Source of the DNA: Methylobacteriaceae bacterium
GTDB taxonomy: Bacteria > Pseudomonadota > Alphaproteobacteria > Rhizobiales > Beijerinckiaceae
DNA length: 38,519 nt
Assembly: GCA_019244955.1 (NCBI GenBank)
Contig: JAFASC010000050.1
Coordinates: forward strand, 1 to 38,519
Direction of reading: 5' to 3'
The notes beneath the pieces were generated by a model. That model made no database searches and had not been told where the DNA came from. It was given only the letters and a program-made list of their open reading frames with translations. Every line of letters begins with the position of its first letter. The first letter of the stretch is position 1. Both the position numbers and the translations under genes were made by a program. Of the stretch, positions 1-7,200 are shown piece after piece.

Positions 1-576
1 CACATTCACCCTGATGTTGTTCCGTTCGCCTTCGAGATGCAGCACGTTCATGAGGCCGACCATGGCCATCTTCGCGGCACCGTAATTCGACTGGCCGAAA
101 TTGCCGTAGATGCCCGAGGAGGAGGAGGTGAAGACCACCCGGCCATAGTTCTGCGCCCGCATGATCTCCCACACCGCCTTCGTGCAGACGACGCTGCCCC
201 AGAGATGCACGTCCAGCACGGTGCGGAAATCGGAGAGATCCATTTTTGCGAAGGATTTGTCGCGCAGGATGCCGGCGTTATTGACGAGGATATCGATGCG
301 ACCCCATTTGCCCATCGCTTGCTCGACCATCGCCCGCACGGCGGCCGTGTCGCTGACGTTAGCGCCATTGGCGATGGCCTCGCCGCCTTGAGCTTCGATT
401 TCCGCAACCACCTTCTCGGCCGCCTCGGACGAGCCGCCGGTGCCGTCGCGCCGCGCGCCGAGATCGTTGACGACGACCTTCGCTCCGCGGGCGGCGAGCC
501 CGAGCGCGTGGGCCCTGCCCAATCCATTGCCGGCGCCGGTGACGATCGCCACGCGGCCGTCGAAGCGGATAGTCAT
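1..576 (-). CDS. SDR family oxidoreductase, likely 3-hydroxyacyl-CoA dehydrogenase-like (3' end cut by window)
   Basis: The first 192 codons of a classical short-chain dehydrogenase are present and the C-terminus lies left of the window. Reading from the ATG at 576, the protein begins MTIRFDGRVAIVTGAG. It shows the cofactor motif TGAGNGLG (residues 13-20), NNAG (99-102), and a catalytic Ser near 152 with Tyr165 and Lys169 in the arrangement YGAAK. The motif NDLG around residues 37-40 and the following Gly-rich insertion resemble the (3R)-hydroxyacyl-CoA dehydrogenase domain of multifunctional enzyme type 2, so a beta-oxidation-type reaction with NAD is a fair inference. FabG-like activity is the alternative. 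A GGGAGAGA stretch upstream could serve as the ribosome binding site. It is divergent from the ATP-grasp operon and shares the 577-785 intergenic region with it. Confidence 0.85.
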   Translation of the reverse strand, partial: MTIRFDGRVAIVTGAGNGLGRAHALGLAARGAKVVVNDLGARRDGTGGSSEAAEKVVAEIEAQGGEAIANGANVSDTAAVRAMVEQAMGKWGRIDILVNNAGILRDKSFAKMDLSDFRTVLDVHLWGSVVCTKAVWEIMRAQNYGRVVFTSSSSGIYGNFGQSNYGAAKMAMVGLMNVLHLEGERNNIRVNV

Positions 577-738
577 GTGTCAGGTCTCTCCCGCGTTTCC
601 CTGTACTCTTGCCAGGAGAGGTCCGTATGAAGCGATGCCCCGCGGATGGCAAATGCGAGAGGGAGTTCGGGTCGACCGTGGCTGTCGCCCCGGGGAGCCG
701 ACGCGGCCAGCGCCTGCCGGCATTTAGGGCACTTCCCT

Positions 739-755
739 CTGGTATGGTGCTTGCT
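739..755 (+). promoter_or_regulatory. candidate sigma-54 (-24/-12) promoter
   Basis: The stretch CTGGTATGGTGCTTGCT has GG at 741-742 and GC at 753-754, separated by exactly 10 bases. It also has the flanking CT before GG and TTGC followed by T at the -12 element, as in the RpoN consensus YTGGCAC-N5-TTGCW. The A at the fourth position of GGCA is kept; the C before it and the C after it are not. Transcription would begin near 766, about 20 bases before the ATG at 786. This is a motif match only. The remainder of 577-785 shows no clear sigma-70 boxes. Confidence 0.5.
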
Positions 756-785
756 AATGTATCGGAAGCGGAGCGTTGAGCACGT

Positions 786-2315
786 ATGCCGTATTTCGAC
801 GAGATGACCTTGCCCGACGGCTCTATCCGAGACGTCTACCAGCGGGTCGCGCAGTGGCTTTCGGACTCACCTGCCGAACTTCTCGAATCCCGACGCTCGC
901 AGGCCGAACTTCTGTTCCGGCGCATAGGGATAACCTTCGCGGTTTACGGCGACAAGGACGCCGCCGAGCGGCTGATCCCGTTCGACATCATCCCGCGCAT
1001 GATCTCGCGGGCCGAGTGGACGAAGCTCGAAGCGGGCCTCATCCAGCGCGTGAAGGCGCTGAACATGTTTCTGGCCGACATTTACGGCGATCGCGAAATC
1101 CTTGCCGCCGGCAAGATTCCTGCCGATCTCGTCTATAGCAACGCCTATTTCAGGCCGGAGATGAGCGGGCGGCGCGTGCCGCATGACATCTATATCCATA
1201 TTGCTGGCATCGACATCGTGCGGGTCGATGGCGACAAGTTCTACGTCCTCGAAGATAATGCCCGAACGCCCTCGGGCGTCTCCTACATGCTGGAGAACAG
1301 GGAGGTCATGATCCGGCTCGCGCCGGATCTCTTCGCCGATCACCGCGTCGCGCCGGTTGAGAACTATCCAGACGCGCTGCTTGCGACGCTGCGCTCGGTC
1401 GCGCCGCGTAGCGCCAACTCGGAGCCGACCATCGCGTTGTTGACGCCCGGTCAGTTCAACTCCGCCTATTACGAGCACTCGTTCCTCGCGGACAAGCTTG
1501 GTGTCGAATTGGTCGAAGGTCGCGACCTCCTGGTCCGCGACGATATCGTGTATATGCGCACGACAGAAGGTCCGCGGCGGGTCGACGTGATCTATCGCCG
1601 GATCGACGACGATTTCCTCGATCCGCTTGCCTTCCGGCCGGATTCCGTGCTCGGCGTGCCGGGCCTCGTGAGCGCTTATCTTGCCGGCAATATCACTCTC
1701 GCCAACGCGGTCGGGACGGGCATCGCGGACGACAAGGCGATCTACACTTATGTACCGGATATCATCGAGTTTTATCTCGGCGAAAAGCCGCTTCTGCAGA
1801 ACGTGCCAACCTGGCGCTGCCGCGAGGCGGATTCCCTCGCATACGTGCAGGAGCATTTGAACGAGCTCGTCGTAAAGGAGGTGAACGGGTCGGGCGGCTA
1901 CGGCATGCTTGTGGGTCCGCATGCAACGTCCGAACAGATTTTGCTCTTCAGGAAGAAGCTGACCGCCGACCCCGAGAATTTCATCGCCCAGCCGACACTG
2001 CCGCTGTCGACCTGCCCAGCCTCCTTTTCGCACGGAGTAGCACCGCGGCACGTCGATCTGCGGCCCTTCATCCTATCCGGTTCCCAGGAAATCCGCGTCG
2101 TGCCCGGCGGCCTCACCCGGGTCGCTCTGAAAGAGGGTTCACTGGTCGTCAACTCGAGCCAGGGCGGCGGCACGAAGGATACCTGGATCGTCGAGGACAA
2201 TCTGATCGAGATGAGCCCGGACCAGCGTCAGAGCCAATGCTTCGGCGCCCGTCAATCGCAATCTCAATCGCTGGGTTTTGGCGCCGGCCAGAGCCAATCG
2301 CAGACTCAGGGCTGA
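786..2315 (+). CDS. circularly permuted type-2 ATP-grasp protein (DUF404/DUF407)
   Basis: A 509-residue protein of the circularly permuted ATP-grasp family, predicted to ligate a carboxylate to an amine at the expense of ATP. The substrate is unknown. Family-typical stretches are visible: the N-terminal RRIGITFAVYG and RVKALNMFLADIYG, then YVLEDNARTPSGVSYMLENR, RVDVIYRRIDDDFLDP, NAVGTGIADDKAIY, VVKEVNGSGGYGMLVGP and a C-terminal RPFILSG plus GGGTKDTW. From about residue 477 the protein carries a Gln/Ser-rich tail with repeated QSQ units, which I do not expect in the family (see findings). It is the first gene of an operon with the alpha-E and transglutaminase-like genes: the gap to the next start is 6 bases. 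The ATG at 786 is supported by similarity of the N-terminus to the family; the upstream SD (GGAAGCGGAG) is weak. Confidence 0.9.
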   Translation: MPYFDEMTLPDGSIRDVYQRVAQWLSDSPAELLESRRSQAELLFRRIGITFAVYGDKDAAERLIPFDIIPRMISRAEWTKLEAGLIQRVKALNMFLADIYGDREILAAGKIPADLVYSNAYFRPEMSGRRVPHDIYIHIAGIDIVRVDGDKFYVLEDNARTPSGVSYMLENREVMIRLAPDLFADHRVAPVENYPDALLATLRSVAPRSANSEPTIALLTPGQFNSAYYEHSFLADKLGVELVEGRDLLVRDDIVYMRTTEGPRRVDVIYRRIDDDFLDPLAFRPDSVLGVPGLVSAYLAGNITLANAVGTGIADDKAIYTYVPDIIEFYLGEKPLLQNVPTWRCREADSLAYVQEHLNELVVKEVNGSGGYGMLVGPHATSEQILLFRKKLTADPENFIAQPTLPLSTCPASFSHGVAPRHVDLRPFILSGSQEIRVVPGGLTRVALKEGSLVVNSSQGGGTKDTWIVEDNLIEMSPDQRQSQCFGARQSQSQSLGFGAGQSQSQTQG

Positions 2316-2321
2316 ACACGC

Positions 2322-3275
2322 GTGCTGGCTCGGACCGCCGACAATCTGTACTGGCTGTCGCGCTACATGGAGCGCGCCGATTTCCTCGCCCGCATCATCG
2401 AGGCGACGCAGCGGCTCGCCTCCGTGCCGCGCGCTTCGGGCAAGGACGAAACGGAATGGGAAAGCGCACTTATCGCCTCCGGCGCGGAAGAGACGTTCCA
2501 TGCGAATTACGAAGTTGCCGACGAGCCGAACGTCGTACGCTTTCTCGCTTTTTCCGAGGATAATCCTTCATCGATCCGCAACTGCATCGAATATGCCCGC
2601 ACCAATGCACGCGCGGTGCGCACGGCGTTAACAGCGGAAATGTGGGACGCAATCAATAGCGCCTGGCTCGATCTGCAAAACTTCAATGGCCAGGGCGAAG
2701 CCATGCATGACCGCGAGGAAACCTCGCGCTTCCTCGAATTCGCGAAGGCCACCTCGCTGGTCTTCGATGGCTCGGCGTATCGCACGATGCTGCGCAACGA
2801 TGCCTACTGGTTCTCGCGCGTCGGCCTCTACATCGAGCGCGCCGACAACACCGCGCGCATCCTTGACGTCAAGTATCACGTGCTGTTGCCGGAGACTGAA
2901 TCGATCGGCGGCTCGCTCGATTATTACCAATGGACGGCGCTGTTGCGATCCGTCTCGGCGCTCACCGCGTATCGTTGGATTTACCGGGAAAGCGTGCAGC
3001 CCTGGCTGGTTGCCGACCTCCTGATCTTGAAGCAAGAGATGCCGCGTTCACTGCTTGCCTGCTACGATGCTCTCGTGCGCTTCCTCGACGAGATCGGACA
3101 GGCTTACGGTCAGCAGGGTCCCGGTCAGCGTCACGCGCGCACCGTCATGCGGCGGCTCGAGCAGGCCTCAATCAAAGACATATTTCAGAGCGGGCTGCAC
3201 GAGTTTTTGACCGACTTCGTCGAGGACAATAGCCGGCTCGGCGACCTTCTCACACAGCAATATCTGCTGAATTGA
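2322..3275 (+). CDS. alpha-E domain-containing protein (DUF403)
   Basis: A 317-residue protein starting at GTG 2322, beginning MLARTADNLYWLSRYMERAD, the hallmark N-terminus of the alpha-E (DUF403) family. The helical body has the repeated pattern YWFSRVGLYIERADNTARILDVKYH near residues 155-190, matching the internal duplication of the family. The protein is soluble, with no signal peptide. Alpha-E proteins are nearly always encoded with circularly permuted ATP-grasp and transglutaminase-like proteins, and are thought to work with the ligase in a peptide or amide modification system of unknown product. Here the three genes are packed with gaps of 6 and 3 bases. No enzymatic activity is established for the family, and none is claimed here. 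Confidence 0.9.
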   Translation: MLARTADNLYWLSRYMERADFLARIIEATQRLASVPRASGKDETEWESALIASGAEETFHANYEVADEPNVVRFLAFSEDNPSSIRNCIEYARTNARAVRTALTAEMWDAINSAWLDLQNFNGQGEAMHDREETSRFLEFAKATSLVFDGSAYRTMLRNDAYWFSRVGLYIERADNTARILDVKYHVLLPETESIGGSLDYYQWTALLRSVSALTAYRWIYRESVQPWLVADLLILKQEMPRSLLACYDALVRFLDEIGQAYGQQGPGQRHARTVMRRLEQASIKDIFQSGLHEFLTDFVEDNSRLGDLLTQQYLLN

Positions 3276-3278
3276 GAA

Positions 3279-4091
3279 ATGCGTCTCGCCATCCGCCACG
3301 AAATTGCACTCACGTGGGACACGCCGCCGCGCTCCGTGATCGAGCATCTGCGTATCGAACCGCGCAACCATGAGGGCCAGCATGTCATCGGCTGGCGCAC
3401 GGATGTCGAGCCGCACGGCCGCCGTCGCATGGCCGAAGATGCGTTCGGCAATGCGTTCGATTCGCTTACCGTCGACGGCCCATTGCGAACGTTAACGGTA
3501 CGCGCCGAGGGCGAAGTCGAGACGTTCGACACGACGGGATTCGTTCGCCACTCGATTGAGCGGTTTCCGCCGGAGCTCTTCCTGCGCGATAGCGCGCTCA
3601 CCGCGCCGGACGCGGCGTTGCGCGATTTCGCCAATGAGCTCGGCGGAAGCGAGGCCGCGCCGCTCGCGCGCGGGCACGCACTCATGGACGCTTTGCACGA
3701 GCGGCTGGATCACGCCTCCTGTCGCGACGACGAATTTGCCGGTGCCGCGAAGACATTCGCCGCCGGACGCGGACATGCACGCGACCTCGCGCATGTGTTC
3801 ATCGCTTGCGCGCGAGCTCTCGAAATCCCGGCGCGCATCGCGGTCGGCCACCTCTCCATTGAAGGCGCGGAAGAACGCGATTGCGTACATGGGTGGGCGG
3901 AGCTCTACGTCGATGGCCTCGGCTGGATCGGCTTCGATCCCGTGACCGGACGCTGTCCGGAGGGCGCCCACATTCGCGTTGCCACGGGGATCGATGCGAT
4001 CGACGCACTCCCCGTGCGCGGCGCGCACCATGGTGGTTCGGGGGAGAAGATCAGCCACCGCATCGCCGTGCATGTGGCCGGCGGCAGGTAG
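3279..4091 (+). CDS. transglutaminase-like protein lacking the catalytic cysteine
   Basis: A 270-residue protein with the bacterial transglutaminase N-terminal beta domain (about residues 1-90) followed by a transglutaminase-like papain-fold domain (about 120-230). The family active site normally reads G-V-C-Q-D-F/L-A-H. Here the aligned stretch is GHARDLAH (165-172), so Ala167 (codon GCA) takes the place of the nucleophilic Cys. The His (VHGW, His204) and Asp (GFDP, Asp220) of the triad are kept, as is the family stretch ALEIPARIAVGH. Changing a Cys codon to GCA needs all or nearly all three bases, so a single sequencing error cannot explain it. The protein is probably a non-catalytic partner, or uses different chemistry. 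It is the third gene of the ATP-grasp/alpha-E operon and starts 3 bases after the alpha-E stop codon. Confidence 0.85.
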   Translation: MRLAIRHEIALTWDTPPRSVIEHLRIEPRNHEGQHVIGWRTDVEPHGRRRMAEDAFGNAFDSLTVDGPLRTLTVRAEGEVETFDTTGFVRHSIERFPPELFLRDSALTAPDAALRDFANELGGSEAAPLARGHALMDALHERLDHASCRDDEFAGAAKTFAAGRGHARDLAHVFIACARALEIPARIAVGHLSIEGAEERDCVHGWAELYVDGLGWIGFDPVTGRCPEGAHIRVATGIDAIDALPVRGAHHGGSGEKISHRIAVHVAGGR

Positions 4092-4173
4092 GAAATAGCG
4101 CCACACGGAGTAGTTTGACGCGCCTCGGCTGAGACGGCATTTTGCCGGCGCGACCGAAACCAGAGCGCCCGAG

Positions 4174-4410
4174 ATGCAGACCTTTTTCGTCGAGATCAAA
4201 TGCGCGCTTGGCAAGACCTACGCCGTTGCGAGCGCACTTGCGGAGGCCGAGATCGCCTCCGAAATCTACTCGATCGCCGGCGACTTCGACATTCTTGCGA
4301 AATTCTACGCCGATAAAGACGTGGATATTGGCCATTTTGTCGGCGAAAACGTGCAAACGATTGCCGGCATTGTCGACACTCGAACGATCATCACCTTCAA
4401 GGCTTTCTAG
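4174..4410 (+). CDS. stand-alone Lrp/AsnC ligand-binding (RAM) domain protein
   Basis: A 78-residue protein that consists only of the C-terminal ligand-binding domain of Lrp/AsnC regulators, with no helix-turn-helix. The beta-alpha-beta-beta-alpha-beta pattern is seen in FFVEIKCALGKTYAVASALAE, the motif YSIAGDFDILAKFYADKD, and the last strand TRTIITFKAF. Such single-domain proteins form ring oligomers that bind amino acids or small metabolites and may modulate full-length Lrp family members. The start is the ATG at 4174; the SD is poor (GAG just upstream). A possible TTGACG box lies in the 82-base gap behind the transglutaminase-like gene. The PCu(A)C gene begins three bases after its stop, so the two are probably co-transcribed, although no functional link is obvious. 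Confidence 0.8.
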   Translation: MQTFFVEIKCALGKTYAVASALAEAEIASEIYSIAGDFDILAKFYADKDVDIGHFVGENVQTIAGIVDTRTIITFKAF

Positions 4411-4413
4411 AAC

Positions 4414-4890
4414 ATGCTGAAACTATTGTGCCCCGTCGCGGGCCTTCTCGCGTCGCTCTTCATTTTCACCGCTGTCGCGCAGCCGGCGCAGGCGCCGGTG
4501 AAGGTTGGAGCTTTGGCGATCGAGGCGCCCTGGCTGCGCGCGACCCCGGGCGGCGCGAAAGTGGGCGCGGGGTACCTGCGCATCACCAATGCCGGCAGCG
4601 AAGCCGACCGCCTCACCGGCGCCGCGATGCCGCTCTCAACGCGCGGCGAAGTGCACGAGATGACGATGCAGAATGGCGTCATGCACATGGCGCCCCTTCC
4701 GCAAGGGCTCGCCATTCCGCCCGGCAAAACGGTCGAGCTGAAACCGGGGGGATACCACCTGATGTTCCTCGACCTGAAAGGGGCGCTGAAGCAGGGCGAT
4801 AACGTTGACGTGACGCTCACGTTCGAGAAGGCGGGGAGCGTAACCGTTCGCTTCCCGGTGGAGGGGCTCGGCGGCGCGCCGCGGATGTGA
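4414..4890 (+). CDS. periplasmic copper chaperone PCu(A)C
   Basis: A 158-residue secreted protein of the PCu(A)C (DUF461) family, which binds Cu(I) in the periplasm and delivers it to the CuA or CuB centres of terminal oxidases. The first 26 residues form a signal peptide (cleavage probably after the Ala-Gln-Pro-Ala-Gln-Ala stretch). The metal site follows the family pattern H(M)-x10-M-x21-HxM: His81, Met83/Met85, Met90 to Met92 and the His115-Leu-Met117 pair in GGYHLMFLDL. The motif WLRATPGG and the stretch GAGYLRITNAG near residues 40-61 are typical of the N-terminal part. It sits between an Lrp-type sensor and a small membrane protein plus cytochrome c, a setting that fits respiratory copper supply. 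Confidence 0.9.
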   Translation: MLKLLCPVAGLLASLFIFTAVAQPAQAPVKVGALAIEAPWLRATPGGAKVGAGYLRITNAGSEADRLTGAAMPLSTRGEVHEMTMQNGVMHMAPLPQGLAIPPGKTVELKPGGYHLMFLDLKGALKQGDNVDVTLTFEKAGSVTVRFPVEGLGGAPRM

Positions 4891-4973
4891 GTTCCAGAAC
4901 TCTGGCCCAGGCGGAGACCGGAACGAAAGCGCTGCCAGGCTCGTTGCGCGGCCAGGCCGAAGGACACAAGGAC

Positions 4974-5138
4974 ATGTCTGCAGCCCCCGGCCAGACCAAG
5001 ATCACCCGGCTCCAACCCGCATGGCCCCGCATTTACCGCGGCCGATGCGTTTTCGTCGCCGGATTGGGGATGAACCTCCTCTTTATGCTGGTGATCGTCT
5101 GCGACAGGGCAATCTTGTATTGGTGCCCGCATGCCTGA
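4974..5138 (+). CDS. small putative membrane protein upstream of cytochrome c
   Basis: A 54-residue open frame starting at ATG 4974, preceded by AAGGACACAAGGAC, a reasonable SD. It has a basic N-terminal half (KITRLQPAWPRIYRGR) and one hydrophobic segment (about residues 29-46, VFVAGLGMNLLFMLVIVC), suggesting a single-pass protein. Its last codons overlap the start of the cytochrome c gene by eight bases, which suggests translational coupling. Third-position GC is roughly 70 per cent, in line with coding sequence here. A longer reading from the GTG at 4887, overlapping the chaperone stop, is possible but lacks an SD. I recognise no family. Between a copper chaperone and a cytochrome c, a role in the respiratory membrane is only a guess. 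Confidence 0.4.
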   Translation: MSAAPGQTKITRLQPAWPRIYRGRCVFVAGLGMNLLFMLVIVCDRAILYWCPHA

Positions 5139-5505
5139 CCTGACACACGTTGCGAAGCTCGCCTCGGTTCTTTGCTGCGGGGTCTTGCTCGCCGGCTGTA
5201 ATTTCTTCGGGTCGAGTGAGGCATCCGACGCGCAGAAGCGCGGCGCCGATCTCATCCGCGCCAATGGATGCGCGACATGCCACTCGATTCCGGGCATTGG
5301 CGACGCGCGCGGCAATATCGGGCCGCCGCTCGATCGCATCGGCACGCGCGTCTTCATCGCCGGCATGCTGCGCAACACGCCGGAGAACATGGTGCGGTGG
5401 TTGAAGAACCCGCAGGCGATTATTCCCGGAAACGCCATGCCGAACATGCATCTCAACGACGCCCAGGCGCGCGACATCACCGCTTATCTCGCCGAGCTGC
5501 ACTGA
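5131..5505 (+). CDS. lipoprotein c-type cytochrome
   Basis: A 124-residue protein with a lipoprotein signal (lipobox LLAGC, lipidated Cys23) and one haem c site Cys47-Ala-Thr-Cys50-His51. The distal ligand is probably Met103 or Met106 in GNAMPNMHL, and the motif NIGPPLDRIGTR lies between them, as in class I cytochromes of the kind fused or associated with terminal oxidases. It should be anchored to the periplasmic face of the inner membrane and pass electrons, perhaps to a haem-copper oxidase, which is not in the window. The ATG at 5131 overlaps the end of the upstream small gene and has no strong SD of its own. The nearby copper chaperone supports a respiratory role. Confidence 0.85.
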   Translation: MPDLTHVAKLASVLCCGVLLAGCNFFGSSEASDAQKRGADLIRANGCATCHSIPGIGDARGNIGPPLDRIGTRVFIAGMLRNTPENMVRWLKNPQAIIPGNAMPNMHLNDAQARDITAYLAELH

Positions 5506-5577
5506 TTAACCGCACTTCGGCCCGAGGCTTGCACCAGACGCTTTGGCGCGCCACAACCAACAAACCCCGTCCCGGAC

Positions 5578-6594
5578 ATGAACATGCTCTATCGCAAACT
5601 CGGCGCGAGCGGCCTCGACGTTTCCGTCATCTGCCTCGGGACGATGATGTTTGGTGGACGGACGGATGAAGCCGCCGCGACCGAGATCGTCGCCAATGCG
5701 CGCGGTTGTGGAGTGAACTTCATCGACACCGCCGACGCTTACGGCGAGGGGATTTCCGAGGAGATCACCGGCCGCGCCATCGCATCCGACCGCGATCGCT
5801 GGGTGCTCGCGACCAAGGTCGGCAACCAGATCGGTCAAGGCGTCAATCGCAAGGGCCTTTCGCGCAAATGGCTGTTCGACGCGCTCGATGGGAGCCTGAA
5901 GCGGCTCGGCACCGAGTACGTCGACATCTACTACCTGCACAAGGAGGATCACGACACACCGCTCGACGAAAGCGTCGGCGCGATGGCCGATCTGATCCGC
6001 GTCGGAAAAGTCCGACATTTCGGGGTGTCGAACCACCGATCCTGGCGCGTCGCGGAAATCTGCAACATCTGCGACCAGTTGGGCATCGGTCGCCCGGTCG
6101 TGAGCCAACCGTATTACAATGCGATGAACCGCATGCCGGAGGTCGAGCATCTGCCTGCGTACGGCTTCTATGGTCTTGGCGTCGTGCCTTACAGCCCGCT
6201 CGCGCGGGGCGTGCTCACCGGGAAGTATGAGCCGGGCGCACCGCCGCCGGAACACACGCGCGCAGGAGTTGGCGACAAGCGCATCATGCAGACCGAATGG
6301 CGCGACGAGTCGCTCTGGCTAGCACGGGTCATCAAGGCGCAGGCGGAATCGCGCGGCATGACCGCCGGCCAATTCGCCCTCAACTGGGTTCTTAACAACG
6401 AGTACGTGACGTCGGCTGTGGTGGGCCCGCGGACCATCGAGCAATGGGACGAGTATCTCGGCGCGCTCGAGTACGAGTTTATGAGCGAGGACGAGACCTT
6501 CCTTGACGGGCTCGTCGCCGCCGGGCACCCATCGACGCCGGGCTACAACGATCCCGCTTACCCGATCGAGGGTCGGGTACCGCGCACTGGCTAA
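5578..6594 (+). CDS. aldo/keto reductase
   Basis: A 338-residue (alpha/beta)8-barrel oxidoreductase of the aldo/keto reductase superfamily. The catalytic tetrad is visible as Asp50 and Tyr55 (FIDTADAYG), Lys80 (ATKVGN) and His121 (YYLHKEDHD). The N-terminus MLYRKLGASGLDVSVICLGTMMFGG and the stretch VRHFGVSNHRSWR are characteristic of the YajO/YghZ-like group that reduces carbonyls with NADPH. The substrate cannot be read from the sequence. ATG codons at 5578 and 5584 are both possible starts. The gene stands alone on the plus strand, 72 bases after the cytochrome c gene, with a clear gap before the next reading frame. Confidence 0.9.
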   Translation: MNMLYRKLGASGLDVSVICLGTMMFGGRTDEAAATEIVANARGCGVNFIDTADAYGEGISEEITGRAIASDRDRWVLATKVGNQIGQGVNRKGLSRKWLFDALDGSLKRLGTEYVDIYYLHKEDHDTPLDESVGAMADLIRVGKVRHFGVSNHRSWRVAEICNICDQLGIGRPVVSQPYYNAMNRMPEVEHLPAYGFYGLGVVPYSPLARGVLTGKYEPGAPPPEHTRAGVGDKRIMQTEWRDESLWLARVIKAQAESRGMTAGQFALNWVLNNEYVTSAVVGPRTIEQWDEYLGALEYEFMSEDETFLDGLVAAGHPSTPGYNDPAYPIEGRVPRTG

Positions 6595-6651
6595 ATGCGC
6601 GCAAGCTTTTGTTCACGGGTGCGCCCTTACAATCGGGTACCCAGGAGAAGC

Positions 6652-7200
6652 ATGGCTGCGCCGACGATGACTTCAGGCGGCTCCAATCTGCAAACCGGCG
6701 AGCCGGCATTCGCCGACGGGCCGCTGAAGGCGCGCGCCTCGGCGCTGGTCAACCCGGCGTCCGGGCTGGCCAACGATTACCTCAACCTTTTCAACGAGAT
6801 CGTGATGCTGATCGAGCAGCTGCCGTCGATGCCGGAGCTGATCGATGACATCTTCGCATGGCGTCCGACCAGCTACCAGGATTACTTCACGCGCTCGATC
6901 CTGCCCGGGCGAGGGTCGGCGCTCGAAGCCTACGCCGCGCTCGGCCAGACGTTCCGCCGCGATTTCGAGGCGCTGGTCGGGGAACTCGACCGCATGGCGG
7001 TCGGAGCGATTGCTGCGATCCGCCGCCATCACAAGACCAAAGGCGACAGCGAGCCGTATACCCTCGCCGGCCTCTGCACCCGCTCCGGAGAGAAAATGCG
7101 CGAGGTGCTCGATCGCGCGACGAAGCTCGTCAATTACGGGCCGGGCGGCAGCGGCGATGCGGCGCAGAGCGCGGCCGACCGCGTCATGCTCGCCAATTAA
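6652..7200 (+). CDS. conserved-looking protein of unknown function
   Basis: A 182-residue protein that I cannot place in a named family. The start at ATG 6652 is chosen because AGGAGA lies five to six bases upstream; a longer frame beginning at 6595 has no SD. The protein is mostly helical, with no signal peptide or transmembrane segment. The middle part carries aromatic and acidic clusters (FAWRPTSYQDYF near residues 68-79) and the C-terminal third is basic (AAIRRHHKTKGD). The sequence DYLNLFNEIVMLIEQLPSMPE near residues 42-62 looks like an amphipathic helix. The 3' end overlaps the convergent yraN gene by four bases. Codon use matches the neighbours, so I treat it as a real gene. Confidence 0.75.
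   Translation: MAAPTMTSGGSNLQTGEPAFADGPLKARASALVNPASGLANDYLNLFNEIVMLIEQLPSMPELIDDIFAWRPTSYQDYFTRSILPGRGSALEAYAALGQTFRRDFEALVGELDRMAVGAIAAIRRHHKTKGDSEPYTLAGLCTRSGEKMREVLDRATKLVNYGPGGSGDAAQSAADRVMLAN

Noticed and set aside
867-2051. Long open frame (394 codons) on the minus strand inside the ATP-grasp gene
   Set aside because: It is antisense to a gene with clear family motifs; high GC produces such frames. No SD and no recognisable motifs.
4407-5480. Open frame of 357 codons on the minus strand across the copper chaperone and cytochrome c genes
   Set aside because: Antisense to two genes with clear metal-binding and haem motifs; composition is Arg/Ser/Pro-rich as in shadow frames.
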